Below are positions 35,475 to 46,860 of a stretch of DNA of 64,000 bases, piece by piece (the stretch's first letter is position 1; each line of letters starts with the position of its first letter). Source of the DNA: Rugosimonospora africana (GTDB lineage Bacteria > Actinomycetota > Actinomycetes > Mycobacteriales > Micromonosporaceae). The stretch lies in NCBI RefSeq assembly GCF_016862975.1, contig NZ_BONZ01000077.1, positions 48,175-112,174 on the forward strand. The letters run 5' to 3'. The notes beneath the pieces are model-generated. The model saw only the letters and a program-made list of their open reading frames with translations, was not told where the DNA came from and did not search any database. The position numbers and the translations under genes were made by a program.

Positions 35475-36674
35475 ATGAGGCGCCTGCTGCGGTCCCGGCC
35501 GACGGAGACCGACGAGCACCACCGGGCGACCAACTTCGAGATCTTCTTCGACCTGGTGTTCGTGTTCGCGTTGACCCGGATCATCGCGTTCATGGGCCGG
35601 CCGCCCACGTTCCTCACCCTGGCGCAGGGCCTGCTGCTGCTGTTTCTGATGTGGTACTCGTGGCAGCCGTACGTGTGGCTGGGCAACCAGGCGCGCGCCG
35701 ACGTCGGGCTGATCCGCGCCGGTACCGCGTTCGGGATGGCGGCCCTGTTCGTGGCCGCGCTGGTCATCCCGGATGCCTTCCGCCGACCCGGCGCCGGCCT
35801 GGCGGCGCCGCTGACGTTGGCAGTCGCGTTCGGCGCGTCGCGCAGCCTGCAACTGGTCCTGTACTTCTACGTGGCGGCCGACGACCGGCGCCAGCGCCAG
35901 ACCCTGACCCGCTTCTCGGTTCCGACCGCCGCGAGCTGGATACCGCTGGTTCTCGGGGCGGTGGCGGGCGGATCCACGCAGACCGTGCTCTGGCTCGTGG
36001 CGCTGGTCATCGACACCGGCGGCGGCCGGATCGCGTCGGCGGCCAGCGGCTGGTTGCTGCGCAGCGCGAGCCACTTCAGCGAGCGGCACAGCCTGGTGGT
36101 CATCATCGCGCTGGGCGAATCCCTCATCTCGGTGGGCGCCGGCGCCGGTCGGGCGGTCACCCGCGGCCCGGTCATGGTGGCGGCACTGCTCGGGCTGGCC
36201 ACCGCGCTGTGCCTGTGGTGGCTGTACTTCGAGTACGTGGCGCCGGCCGCCGCCCGGGCCCTGGCCGGGCTGCGTGGCCTGCGGCGGGGGCAGATCGGCG
36301 GGGACGCGTACAGCATCACGCACTTCGGTCTGATCGCCGGGATCATCTATGTCGCGCTGGGCATCGAACAGGTGCTGCACGACACGGCCGGTCGTGACCG
36401 GCCCGACGGCCAGCCGCTGGGCTGGGTGTCGGCGACCGCGCTGTACGGCGGCGTGGTGCTGTATCTGGCCGGGCGCGCGACGTTCACGCGGCTGACCCTC
36501 GGCGCGGTACCTGCCAGCCAGGCGGTTGCCGCGGCCGTGGCGCTGGCGCTGGTGCCCGCCGCCCAGGCGCTGCCGGCGCTGGCCGCGCTCGGTCTGCTCA
36601 CCGCGTTCCTGGTCGCCCTGTCGCTGTACGAATGGCGGCGCCCGGGCCAGCCGGTGCCCGCCGGTACCGGATGA
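35475..36674 (+). CDS. low-temperature-requirement A (LtrA) family membrane protein
   Basis: 399 residues, about 10-12 TM segments. The LtrA signature is at the N-terminus: ATNFEIFFDLVFVFALTRII, followed by LLLLFLMWYSWQPYVWLGNQ. The central HFSERHSLVVIIALGESLIS and LWWLYFEYVAPAA are also family blocks. The role of LtrA proteins is not established. The gene diverges from the GNAT/MBL pair, with 211 bp between starts. ATG 35475 has only a weak ribosome-binding site. Confidence 0.88.
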   Translation: MRRLLRSRPTETDEHHRATNFEIFFDLVFVFALTRIIAFMGRPPTFLTLAQGLLLLFLMWYSWQPYVWLGNQARADVGLIRAGTAFGMAALFVAALVIPDAFRRPGAGLAAPLTLAVAFGASRSLQLVLYFYVAADDRRQRQTLTRFSVPTAASWIPLVLGAVAGGSTQTVLWLVALVIDTGGGRIASAASGWLLRSASHFSERHSLVVIIALGESLISVGAGAGRAVTRGPVMVAALLGLATALCLWWLYFEYVAPAAARALAGLRGLRRGQIGGDAYSITHFGLIAGIIYVALGIEQVLHDTAGRDRPDGQPLGWVSATALYGGVVLYLAGRATFTRLTLGAVPASQAVAAAVALALVPAAQALPALAALGLLTAFLVALSLYEWRRPGQPVPAGTG

Positions 36675-36735
36675 CCCGCCTCATTCACGCAACCCGGTCC
36701 GGCAACCGTTTCGCGGCCGCTGACGTCGAAGGCAC

Positions 36736-37725
36736 GTGGCCAAGGTTCTGGACGTCATCATGCTTGTGGCGGTGGCGCTGCTCGGATATCTCGCGGGTCG
36801 GCGCTTCCCGCACGTGGGTGGGCGGATCAGCCGGTGGGGCAGTCGCTGCCGCGCCGCCGTGGTTCGGCCGCCGGGACCGTGGCGGCGGCGGTCACGACTG
36901 CTGTTCGTGGCCGGCGCGTTCGCCGCGACGGCCCCGGTGTGGCCGATCACCCAGCCGGCGGTCGCGGACGACAGGTTGGAGCCGGCCGAGGTCGCCGTGG
37001 TCGTGCCTGTGGTGCTGGTGTTCCCGGTCGCGTGGGCTCTGCTGGGCCGATCCAGGCCGTATGCCTGGCGCGTGGCCGTCGCACTGGTCGCGTGTGTCGC
37101 CGGATGGTCACTGTGGACGGTCGCGTTCGGCAGTTTCGGTACCCCGCCCACGATGGACGATGGGCTGCGCTGGTACCTGATCGGGACAGGGACCATCGTC
37201 GCGTGCGCGAGCACGGTCGAGGTGTGGCATCGGCGGCCACCCAGGCGGCCGACCACGGCGTGGCTGGCCGGCGCGCTCGGGTGGGCGATCGGCGTGGCGG
37301 CGACGGTCACCGTACCGGTCGTCGGCGACCAGCAGCTGCCGCCACGGGACGCGGTCCTCCCCCTGCCTCCGGCGATGGCCGTGGCGCACGAGGAGGCGCG
37401 CTGCGGCATGCCCGGCGGCTACGGTTTCGGTCCCCGCTCGTGCTTCCGCCGATTCACCATCTCCGCCACGGACGGCACGGACGGCACGGACGGCACGAAC
37501 GGCATGGACGTGCGGGAGCTGGCCCGGCGGCTCGGCGAGCACCTGCGGCAGACCAAGGGCTGGCCGGTCGCCTGGGACGAGGTGTCGGCTGTCGCTGTCG
37601 GCTGCCGTCCGGGTGGTTGGCTGGATCCCTACGAACTCTGCCTCGACCTGCGGCCGGATGAGTCGACATCGACCGTGACGCTCCGGCTCGCGTACGACAA
37701 CCGGCGAGAACCCGTTGTCTACTAG
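36736..37725 (+). CDS. hypothetical membrane protein
   Basis: 329 residues from GTG 36736. Five or six hydrophobic segments lie in the first 210 residues (DVIMLVAVALLGYLAG, LLFVAGAFAATAPVWP, VAVVVPVVLVFPVAWALLG, WRVAVALVACVAGWSLW, TAWLAGALGWAIGVAATVTV). A soluble domain of about 115 residues follows. It contains SATDGTDGTDGTNGMD, encoded by 9-bp tandem repeats at 37471-37506, then a helix and strand region. Not recognised. Its stop overlaps the convergent DUF1772 gene by 4 bp. Confidence 0.65.
   Translation: MAKVLDVIMLVAVALLGYLAGRRFPHVGGRISRWGSRCRAAVVRPPGPWRRRSRLLFVAGAFAATAPVWPITQPAVADDRLEPAEVAVVVPVVLVFPVAWALLGRSRPYAWRVAVALVACVAGWSLWTVAFGSFGTPPTMDDGLRWYLIGTGTIVACASTVEVWHRRPPRRPTTAWLAGALGWAIGVAATVTVPVVGDQQLPPRDAVLPLPPAMAVAHEEARCGMPGGYGFGPRSCFRRFTISATDGTDGTDGTNGMDVRELARRLGEHLRQTKGWPVAWDEVSAVAVGCRPGGWLDPYELCLDLRPDESTSTVTLRLAYDNRREPVVY
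37471..37506 (+). repeat. 9-bp tandem repeat in a membrane-protein gene
   Basis: GACGGCACG occurs three times exactly (37471-37497) and once degenerate (37498-37506). It keeps the frame and encodes (Thr)-Asp-Gly-Thr units in the linker between the membrane and soluble parts. Slippage could vary linker length without a frameshift. Confidence 0.7.
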
Positions 37726-38171
37726 GCCGTGAAGCCGGCGACCAGCACGGCGAAGGCGGCGATGAGGACGGCGACGCGGGCGTAGTGATAGCGGTCCCAG
37801 CGGTTCGTCTGCTGCTTCCAGTCGGCGGGCCGATTGTCGGGGGTCCACGTCTTGCCCCGGTTGTTGATCGGGACGAGCAGCAGGATCGACATGATCACGC
37901 TGAGGATCAGCAGTGCGCCGGCGGCGACGACGAGGCCGGTGCCGTGGTGGTGCCATCCGGCGATGGCCGAGACCGCGACGAGGACGAGCGAGGTGATGTA
38001 CCAGACCGGCATCACGGCGCCGAGCATCCGGCCCCCGTGGGAGCGGGCGAGCAGGCCGTTGTCGCCGGGGAGGCCGTCGAAGATCCGGCGCATGACGAAG
38101 GCGACGGAGAACTCCACCCCCACCATCACGCCGAGGACCACGGTGGTGAGCACCTCGAGTGCGTTGAGCAT
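37722..38171 (-). CDS. DUF1772 (anthrone-oxygenase-like) membrane protein
   Basis: 149 residues, GGAGGGG before ATG 38171. Four TM helices: VLTTVVLGVMVGVEFSVAFV, VMPVWYITSLVLVAVSAIAG, LVVAAGALLILSVIMSILLL, YARVAVLIAAFAVLVAGF. The signature VPINNRGKTW...DNRPADWKQQTNRWDRYHYAR marks DUF1772. Members include anthrone oxygenase-like enzymes; activity here is unknown. It diverges from a TetR gene, with an inverted repeat between them, so repression by that TetR is likely. Confidence 0.83.
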   Translation of the reverse strand: MLNALEVLTTVVLGVMVGVEFSVAFVMRRIFDGLPGDNGLLARSHGGRMLGAVMPVWYITSLVLVAVSAIAGWHHHGTGLVVAAGALLILSVIMSILLLVPINNRGKTWTPDNRPADWKQQTNRWDRYHYARVAVLIAAFAVLVAGFTA

Positions 38172-38188
38172 GACGACCCCTCCAGAAT

Positions 38189-38219
38189 CTAGCGTTGATA
38201 GCTGACATGGCAACGCTAG
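38189..38219. promoter_or_regulatory. probable TetR operator
   Basis: CTAGCGTTG (38189-38197) and CAACGCTAG (38211-38219) are exact complements across 13 bp. The site lies 18 bp upstream of the DUF1772 start, with a second, shorter CTAGC-GGT-GCTAG repeat between it and the TetR start. Confidence 0.6.
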
Positions 38220-38261
38220 CTCTACTGCCGCTCGCTTGTCTAGCGGTGCTAGGATCGGGTC

Positions 38262-38840
38262 ATGTCGGTACAGGAACGCAAGGACCGCGAACGGGCGGAC
38301 CGCGAACGCCTCATCTTGGCGACGGCCCGCGAACTCGCCGAGCAGCAGGGCTGGGACGCGGTCACCACCCGCCAGCTCGCCGAACGCATCGAGTACAGCC
38401 AGCCCGTCCTCTACAGCCACTTCCGCGGCAAGCGCGAGATCATCGGCGCCGTCGCCCTCGAAGGCGCCACCGAGCTGGCCGCGGCGGTGCGGGTCGCGGC
38501 CTCCGCCGCGGACGGCCCGCGCGCCCGGGTCACCGCTCTCGCCCGCGCCTACCTCGACTTCGCCGCACGCAACCCGGCGGTCTACGACGCCATATTCCAG
38601 CTCGACGGCGGCCTGGCGTTCGCGCAGGCGGACACCCCGGAACCTCTGAAGGACGCCTTCGCCGCCCTGCTGGAGAGCCTCGGAGAGGTCGCCGGCGACG
38701 GCGTCCACCCGGGGCTGTTCACCGAGGTGTTCTGGGCGGCCCTGCACGGGCTGGCGACGCTGAGCCGGGCGGGACGGCAGCCGCCGGAGTACACCGAGCA
38801 GAGGACGCAGCTGCTGGTGGACCGGCTCGCCGTCCTCTGA
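38262..38840 (+). CDS. TetR-family transcriptional regulator
   Basis: 192 residues. HTH: RERLILATARELAEQQGWDA, TTRQLAERIEYSQPVLYSHFR, GKREIIGAVALEG. The C-terminal domain is of the TetR_C_33 type, with ARAYLDFAARNPAVYDAIFQ. Divergent from the DUF1772 gene and with an operator-like repeat between them, it probably controls both. It closes the accessory block before xerD. Confidence 0.87.
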   Translation: MSVQERKDRERADRERLILATARELAEQQGWDAVTTRQLAERIEYSQPVLYSHFRGKREIIGAVALEGATELAAAVRVAASAADGPRARVTALARAYLDFAARNPAVYDAIFQLDGGLAFAQADTPEPLKDAFAALLESLGEVAGDGVHPGLFTEVFWAALHGLATLSRAGRQPPEYTEQRTQLLVDRLAVL

Positions 38841-38913
38841 CGCACCCTCCCGGCCGGCACACAGCCGGGGTCCCCCGCACCTGACGAGCGGACATGACCG
38901 CCGGCCCCGCGCG

Positions 38914-39825
38914 TCAGCGGGCCCGGGGGTGCGCGGTGGCGTACACCTCGCGCAGCTTGTCGACGGTCACCAGGGTGTAGATCTGGGTGGTGGTCACCGA
39001 GGCGTGGCCGAGCAGTTCCTGCACGACCCGCACGTCCGCGCCGCCGTCGAGCAGGTGCGTGGCGTAGGAGTGGCGCAGCGTGTGCGGGGAGATCTTCGAC
39101 GGGTCAAGGCCCGCCGCGACGGCCGCGCGGCGCAGGATCGTCCAGGCGCTCTGCCGCGACAGCGGGCCGCCGCGGGCGTTGACGAACACCACGGGGGTAC
39201 CGCGACCAGCCGCGACCAGCGCCGGCCGGCTGCGGACCAGGTACCCGTGCAGGGCCTCGGTCGCGTACCCGCCGATCGGTACCAGCCTGGACCGGCCGCC
39301 CTTGCCGCGCAGCAGCACGCCGCCGGAGTCCAGGTCGAGGTCGTCGACGGCCGCGCCGACCGCCTCGGAGATCCGCGCGCCGGTGCCGTAGAGGAACTCC
39401 AGCAGCGCCCGGTCGCGCAGCCCCAGCGGCCCGTCGGTGGGCACCGCGCCCAGCAGCGCCTCGATCTGCCCGATTTCCAGCGCCTTGGGCAGCCGGCGCG
39501 GCGGCGTCGGCGGGGTGATCGCCCGCGCCGGGTCGTCGGGTACCAGGCCCTCGCGGACCGCGAAGCGGTGCAGTCCCCGCACCGCGCTGACCGCCCGGGC
39601 GGCGCTGGCGGCCGACAGCGGCGGGTGCTCGTCGTCGCCCTCGCGCAGCCTCGCCAGGTAGTCCGCGATCCGGGTCGGGGTGACCTCGGCCAGCCCGGTG
39701 CCGTCCAGCGCCCGCACGTAGCGGGTCAGGTCCCGCCGGTACGAGCTGAGGGTGTTGGCGGCCAGCGCCCGCTCGACGGTCAGGTGGTCCAGGTACGCCT
39801 GGACCACCCGCTCCGCCGAGTTCAC
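38914..39825 (-). CDS. xerD: tyrosine recombinase XerD
   Basis: 303 residues. SAM-like N-terminal domain ([20 protein letters not shown]) and catalytic domain with the R-H-R-Y set: [13 protein letters not shown] (Arg), [20 protein letters not shown] (His-x-x-Arg), [20 protein letters not shown] (Tyr). With a XerC partner it resolves chromosome dimers at dif. Genomic position between ald and the scp/par block matches other actinobacteria. It ends 8 bp after ald in the direction of transcription. Confidence 0.95.
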   Translation of the reverse strand: MNSAERVVQAYLDHLTVERALAANTLSSYRRDLTRYVRALDGTGLAEVTPTRIADYLARLREGDDEHPPLSAASAARAVSAVRGLHRFAVREGLVPDDPARAITPPTPPRRLPKALEIGQIEALLGAVPTDGPLGLRDRALLEFLYGTGARISEAVGAAVDDLDLDSGGVLLRGKGGRSRLVPIGGYATEALHGYLVRSRPALVAAGRGTPVVFVNARGGPLSRQSAWTILRRAAVAAGLDPSKISPHTLRHSYATHLLDGGADVRVVQELLGHASVTTTQIYTLVTVDKLREVYATAHPRAR

Positions 39826-39832
39826 ACCTGGA

Positions 39833-40948
39833 TTATCCCAGGACCTCGTCCAGCTTCACCGACGGCAGACCGTGTGCCTCGGCGACCGGACCGTAGGTGA
39901 CCTGCCCGTCGTGCGTGTTCAGCCCCATCGCCAGCGACTTGTCCGACTGCAGCGCCTCGCGCCAGCCGCGGTTGGCAAGCTCGACCGCGTACGGCAGGGT
40001 GACGTTGGTCAGCGCGTACGTGCTGGTGTGCGGCACCGCGCCGGGCATGTTCGCCACGCAGTAGAACAGCGAGTTGTGCACCCGGTAGACCGGGTCGGCG
40101 TGCGTGGTCGGATGCGAGTCCTCGAAGCACCCGCCCTGGTCGATCGCGATGTCGACCAGCACGCTGCCCGGCTTCATCCGGGACACGAGTTCGTTGGACA
40201 CGAGCGTGGGTGCCTTGGTGCCGGGCACCAGGACGGCGCCGATGACCAGGTCGGCCTCCAGCACCGCGCGCTCGATCTCGTAGGCGTTGGACGCGACGGT
40301 CTGCAGTCGCCCCTGGTAGATCGCGTCCGACTGGCGCAGCTTGTTGATGTTCTTGTCCAGCAGCAGCACCTGGGCCTGCATGCCCAGCGCGATGGCGGCC
40401 GCGGACAGCCCGGAGACCCCGCCGCCGATCACCACGACCCGGGTCGCGTACACGCCGGTGACCCCGCCCAGCAGCGCGCCGCGCCCGCCGCCCGGTGCCA
40501 TCAGGTGGTATGCGCCGACCTGCGGCGCCAGCCGCCCGGCCACCTCGGACATCGGCGCCAGCAGCGGCAGCGACCCGTCGGAGTTCTCCACCGTCTCGTA
40601 CGCGATGGCGGTCACCTTGCGCTCCAACAGCGCCTCGGTGCACTTCTTGGACGCCGCCAGGTGCAGGTAGGTGAACAGCACCTGCCCGGGGCGCATCCGC
40701 GGGTGCTCCTCGGGGATCGGCTCCTTGACCTTGAGTACCAGCTCGCCGGTGGCCCACACGTCGTCGACGCTGGGCAGGATGGTGGCTCCGGCGGAAGTGA
40801 ACTCGGCATCCGAGATCGAGGAACCTTCGCCCGCGCCGGCCTCGATGTAGACCTCGTGGCCGTTACGGACGAATTCGTTCACCCCCGCTGGTGTGATCGC
40901 GACGCGGTACTCCTGGTCTTTGACCTCGCGCGGGATTGCGACCTTCAC
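39833..40948 (-). CDS. ald: alanine dehydrogenase
   Basis: 371 residues from GTG 40948 (GAGGGG upstream), the usual family length. NAD-dependent conversion of alanine to pyruvate and ammonia. Landmarks: [32 protein letters not shown] (catalytic Lys region), [10 protein letters not shown] (catalytic His), Rossmann loop [49 protein letters not shown]. Often induced by hypoxia or alanine. It precedes xerD on the same strand and is probably co-transcribed with it. Confidence 0.95.
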   Translation of the reverse strand: MKVAIPREVKDQEYRVAITPAGVNEFVRNGHEVYIEAGAGEGSSISDAEFTSAGATILPSVDDVWATGELVLKVKEPIPEEHPRMRPGQVLFTYLHLAASKKCTEALLERKVTAIAYETVENSDGSLPLLAPMSEVAGRLAPQVGAYHLMAPGGGRGALLGGVTGVYATRVVVIGGGVSGLSAAAIALGMQAQVLLLDKNINKLRQSDAIYQGRLQTVASNAYEIERAVLEADLVIGAVLVPGTKAPTLVSNELVSRMKPGSVLVDIAIDQGGCFEDSHPTTHADPVYRVHNSLFYCVANMPGAVPHTSTYALTNVTLPYAVELANRGWREALQSDKSLAMGLNTHDGQVTYGPVAEAHGLPSVKLDEVLG

Positions 40949-41194
40949 GTTGACCCCTCTGGACACGGCGTGACCGGCCTCGTTGCCGACCACGCCCGGA
41001 GTTTAGATCGTCGTCGGGCGGTCAGCCGGCGACACAATGCCACCCGATCGGGCCGCCGCCTGTCAGGCTGGAAACCGGGTCGGTGACGGTGCGTTGCCGG
41101 CCGGGACCCCGCAAACCGGGCGGCCTGCGGGTACCGTCCGATCCTCCTCATACCCCGGAATCGCCGCGCGGCACCTGTCAGCGGCAACCGAACC

Positions 41195-41926
41195 TCAGGG
41201 GTGCTTGGCGTTGTCCAGACGTCGGGCCAGACCCTCGAGCAGCACGCGCAGCCCGAAGTCGAAGCGCCGCTGCAGCAGCAGCGAGCGGTCGTGGGTCAGG
41301 GCGTGCTCCCGGTACTCGCGCAACGCCGGGTACGGGGCGACCACGTCGGGCGTCGAGTCGTTCAGGGTCATGCGCTGCTCGCCGTCGCTGTGCCGGCGGG
41401 GCCGGCGCACCGGCCGGGGTGGGTCGATGGTCACCGAGCCCCGGACGTAGTCGACGATCATGTGGAAGGCGCCGTCCAGGTCGTCGCCGACGAACCCGGC
41501 CGAGCGCAGCAGGCGCAGCTGAGCCTCCGCGTACTCCCGCGCGTGCGGGCCGAACACCGGCCGGTTGTTGTAGACCTGCAGCGCCCACGGGTGCGCGAAC
41601 ATCATCGCCCGCAGCCCCTTGACCAGGGCGTAGAGGTCGGCCCGCCAGTCGCCGGTCAAATCCGGGATGGTGATCTCGGCCAGCACCTCGTCCATCGCCA
41701 GGTCGAGCAGTTCGTCCTTGTTCGCCACGTACCAGTAGACGGACGTGGCGCCGGCTTCCAGGCGGGCGCCCAGCCTGCGCATCGACAGCCCCTCTAATCC
41801 CTCCTCGTCTAGCATCTTCCGGGCCGTCTGGACAATTTGCTCCCGGCTCAAGACCGGCTGTTCGGGGCGACCACCCCGGAACCGGCGTGACCACGCGACT
41901 GGGACATTCCGCTCCTGCTCGGACAC
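41195..41926 (-). CDS. TetR-family regulator with TetR_C domain
   Basis: 243 residues from GTG 41926. HTH: LSREQIVQTARKMLDEEGLE, GLSMRRLGARLEAGATSVYWYV, ANKDELLDLAMDEVL. The C-terminal region is of the tetracycline-repressor C type. A basic insertion (DPPRPVRRPRRHSDGEQR) splits it. No divergent target gene is adjacent; it interrupts the otherwise conserved ald-NUDIX spacing. A basic N-terminal leader (AWSRRFRGGRPEQPV) precedes the HTH. The 246 bp to ald (40949-41194) hold no gene. Confidence 0.85.
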   Translation of the reverse strand: MSEQERNVPVAWSRRFRGGRPEQPVLSREQIVQTARKMLDEEGLEGLSMRRLGARLEAGATSVYWYVANKDELLDLAMDEVLAEITIPDLTGDWRADLYALVKGLRAMMFAHPWALQVYNNRPVFGPHAREYAEAQLRLLRSAGFVGDDLDGAFHMIVDYVRGSVTIDPPRPVRRPRRHSDGEQRMTLNDSTPDVVAPYPALREYREHALTHDRSLLLQRRFDFGLRVLLEGLARRLDNAKHP

Positions 41927-42086
41927 CGGGCCATAGTAGTCAATAGAACACTGTGCGTTCGAGAGCCAGATCAGCCGGCGACCACGGCGCGGTTCAGCCG
42001 GAAATCGGACAGTATTTCCGGCTGACGCAACCGCGGCGCTCGTGAGTGCCGTTGGGCTGTGCGCGCCTCCGCCACACTGGCTGCGC

Positions 42087-44452
<2,366 letters not shown>

Positions 44453-44484
44453 TCACGCGCGATTACCGCGCGGTCCACGGGATT

Positions 44485-46860
44485 TCACGGTAACACGTCA
44501 CCGACCGGTGCTGTCGGCGCACTCACCGGGGTGTCCGGTTCCTGTTGACCGGTGTTAACCGCGGTGTCGGTTCCCGGTTGATCCCCGTTGGCGTGCGTCG
44601 ATGGCCGGACACCGCCGTCGGACCCACCCGGCGCGTCGCCCGCGGCGGCGCTCCCCGGCTCGGCCACGCCGGACGCGACGCCGACCGGCTCGCCGACGCC
44701 GGCCAGCGTCGGGCGTACCCCGGCAGGCACCTGCTCACCCAGCGGCAGCACGACGATCGTGCGGTCGTCGGCGTGGTCCAGGACCCGCAGCGCGGCCAGG
44801 GTCGCCAGCGGTACCGCGGTGGCCGCCGCCGCACCCGCCACGTTGAACCCGACCCCGTCCAGGAAACCGGCCAGGGCCGAGGCCACCGCGATGCCGATCA
44901 GCGCGGCCCGCATCGCCGGATAGATGCCGAACAGCCGCTTGAGCCCGCCGGTCGGGCGGAGCAGGACGAACACGATCAAGATCACTGAGCCGAGGACCAC
45001 CAGGGTCAGCGGGCTGGTGACCACCGAGGTCCCGTTCGTCGCGCTGGTCGACTGCACCAGCGAGCCGCCGGTGCCGTTGCGGGCGGCGGACACGAACCGG
45101 CCCAGGCTGCCCCGGTCGCCGGCCGGCCGGTGCACGGCCAGCAGCGCGAAGCCGGTCGTCACCACCAGCCCGGTCAGGGTGGCCCAGGCCAGCCGGGCGA
45201 AGGTGAGGAACCCGCCGGTGCAGATGGCCGCCGCCACGCACACCCCGGCGGTCAGCGCGATCGCGCCGGCGGCCTCGGCGCCCAGGTACGGGCTGCCGAC
45301 CAGGATCACCCCGACCGCGCCGAGGGCGGCGACGGCCACCGGACGCCACTTGCGGGCCAGCCGCTGAGCCAGCCACCCGGCCGCCAGCAGGATACCGGCG
45401 ATGATCAGGCCGAGCCCGATCGTGCCCAGCCCGGCGTAGCGGCCCCCCTCGACCGCGGAGTACCCGGCGACGCCGTTGAGCTGCAACCGGGCCCCGGTCA
45501 GCACGTCGATCCCGACGATGCCGGCGCTGATCCCGCCGACCGCGCCGAGCGGCGCCAGCGTGCCCCTGCCCCGGGTGGCGAGCATCACCAGCACGGTCAG
45601 CCCGGCGACCACGCCGAGCGTCGAGATGGCGAAGATCAGGCCGGGTGCGCCGCTGCGCCACCAGGGCACCGCGTCGGCGATCAGCGCGCCGGGCACCGCC
45701 AGCGACGCGGCGACCAGCAGGACCTCGGCGGCCTGCACCAGCGCGACGGGTGCCGGCCGCAGCCGCCGCCCGGCAAGCCTCCGCGCCCGCCGCGCCCGGC
45801 GCAGCAGCGGCACGGCACCGGCGAACAGAACCAGCTCGAACAGGGTCAGGATGGCGAAGAACCAGCCGGCGACGTGCCGCTGCGCGTCGGCCTCGCGATC
45901 CGCGTCGGACAGGTGGGACACCGCGTTGACCACGTCGGTCGGCCGGCCGGGCGCGCTGTCCACCGGCTGGCCGGAGAACAGCTCGGTGGGCGCGGGCCGG
46001 TCCAGCGCGTTGAGCGTGGTCGGCGCGAGGTCGGTCAGCTGCAGGTACCCCTGGCGGGAGGTGCTGGAGGAGGTCAGCCAGCCGCCCCGGTACCCGGGCC
46101 CGTCGGCGATGGCCACGTGCAGCCGTGAGCTGCGGTCGGTGTCGGACAGGCCGGCCACCAGCACCAGCGACGACTTCGGCCGGCCGGCCAGCACGGTGGC
46201 CAGGTGCGCGTCGACCTGTCGCGCCTGTTCGGCACGCGCGTCCGGGTCGGTCGCGTCGAGCGTGCCGAGATCCACGATGGACAGCGGGCACTCCGACAGC
46301 AGCGGGCCGGGACGGGACGGCAGCGTCGGCTCGTACCGGTCGACCCGGCCGTACGGGCGGGCCGCCGCGATGGCCGCACCCTGACCGACGGCCACCGTGC
46401 AGCTCAACGCGTCGGCCAGCGCCCCGGGCTGGACGTGGTTTCCCAGCTGGCGGTTCCAGTCGGCGACGTCGGTCTCCTGGTCGGGCAGGGTGGCGCTGCG
46501 CCCCTGCTGCTGGATGCTGACCGTGGTCTGCGGGCACTCGTCGGTGATCTGCAGGGCCGGGTCGGTACGTTCCGCGTAGTTGCCCGCCCCCAGGGTCAGC
46601 CAGCCGTCCGGCGGGCAGGTCGGCGAGTGCGCGGAACGCACCGACAGCGCGCCGATCGAGCCCTGCTGGGCCAGCCGCCACAGGTTCGGGGTGTCGACCG
46701 GATCGACATCGTCCCACCGCAGGCCCGCCGTGCCGGCGACGATGACGTGCTCGACGTGCTCGCTGGGCGCCCCGGTGGCCGGCCTGGACACCAAGCCGAA
46801 CACGCTGGCCAGCGCGAACGCCACGACGGCCAGGTACGGGATCATGCCGGCGCGGCGCAT
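44485..46860 (-). CDS. large membrane protein with N-terminal phosphatase-like domain
   Basis: 791 residues. A signal-anchor (MIPYLAVVAFALASVFGLVS) is followed by an extracytoplasmic alkaline-phosphatase-superfamily-like domain to about 330: VEHVIVAGTAGLRWDDVDPV, DTPNLWRLAQQGSIGALSVR, SLVLVAGLSDTDRSSRLHVA. About 10-12 TM helices follow (350-700). A disordered Gly/Pro/Thr tail of about 85 residues ends it. The metal-ligand set of true phosphatases is not fully visible, so activity is uncertain. It is coupled by one base to the glycosyltransferase and matches membrane proteins found next to murJ in actinomycetes. Confidence 0.8.
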   Translation of the reverse strand: MRRAGMIPYLAVVAFALASVFGLVSRPATGAPSEHVEHVIVAGTAGLRWDDVDPVDTPNLWRLAQQGSIGALSVRSAHSPTCPPDGWLTLGAGNYAERTDPALQITDECPQTTVSIQQQGRSATLPDQETDVADWNRQLGNHVQPGALADALSCTVAVGQGAAIAAARPYGRVDRYEPTLPSRPGPLLSECPLSIVDLGTLDATDPDARAEQARQVDAHLATVLAGRPKSSLVLVAGLSDTDRSSRLHVAIADGPGYRGGWLTSSSTSRQGYLQLTDLAPTTLNALDRPAPTELFSGQPVDSAPGRPTDVVNAVSHLSDADREADAQRHVAGWFFAILTLFELVLFAGAVPLLRRARRARRLAGRRLRPAPVALVQAAEVLLVAASLAVPGALIADAVPWWRSGAPGLIFAISTLGVVAGLTVLVMLATRGRGTLAPLGAVGGISAGIVGIDVLTGARLQLNGVAGYSAVEGGRYAGLGTIGLGLIIAGILLAAGWLAQRLARKWRPVAVAALGAVGVILVGSPYLGAEAAGAIALTAGVCVAAAICTGGFLTFARLAWATLTGLVVTTGFALLAVHRPAGDRGSLGRFVSAARNGTGGSLVQSTSATNGTSVVTSPLTLVVLGSVILIVFVLLRPTGGLKRLFGIYPAMRAALIGIAVASALAGFLDGVGFNVAGAAAATAVPLATLAALRVLDHADDRTIVVLPLGEQVPAGVRPTLAGVGEPVGVASGVAEPGSAAAGDAPGGSDGGVRPSTHANGDQPGTDTAVNTGQQEPDTPVSAPTAPVGDVLP

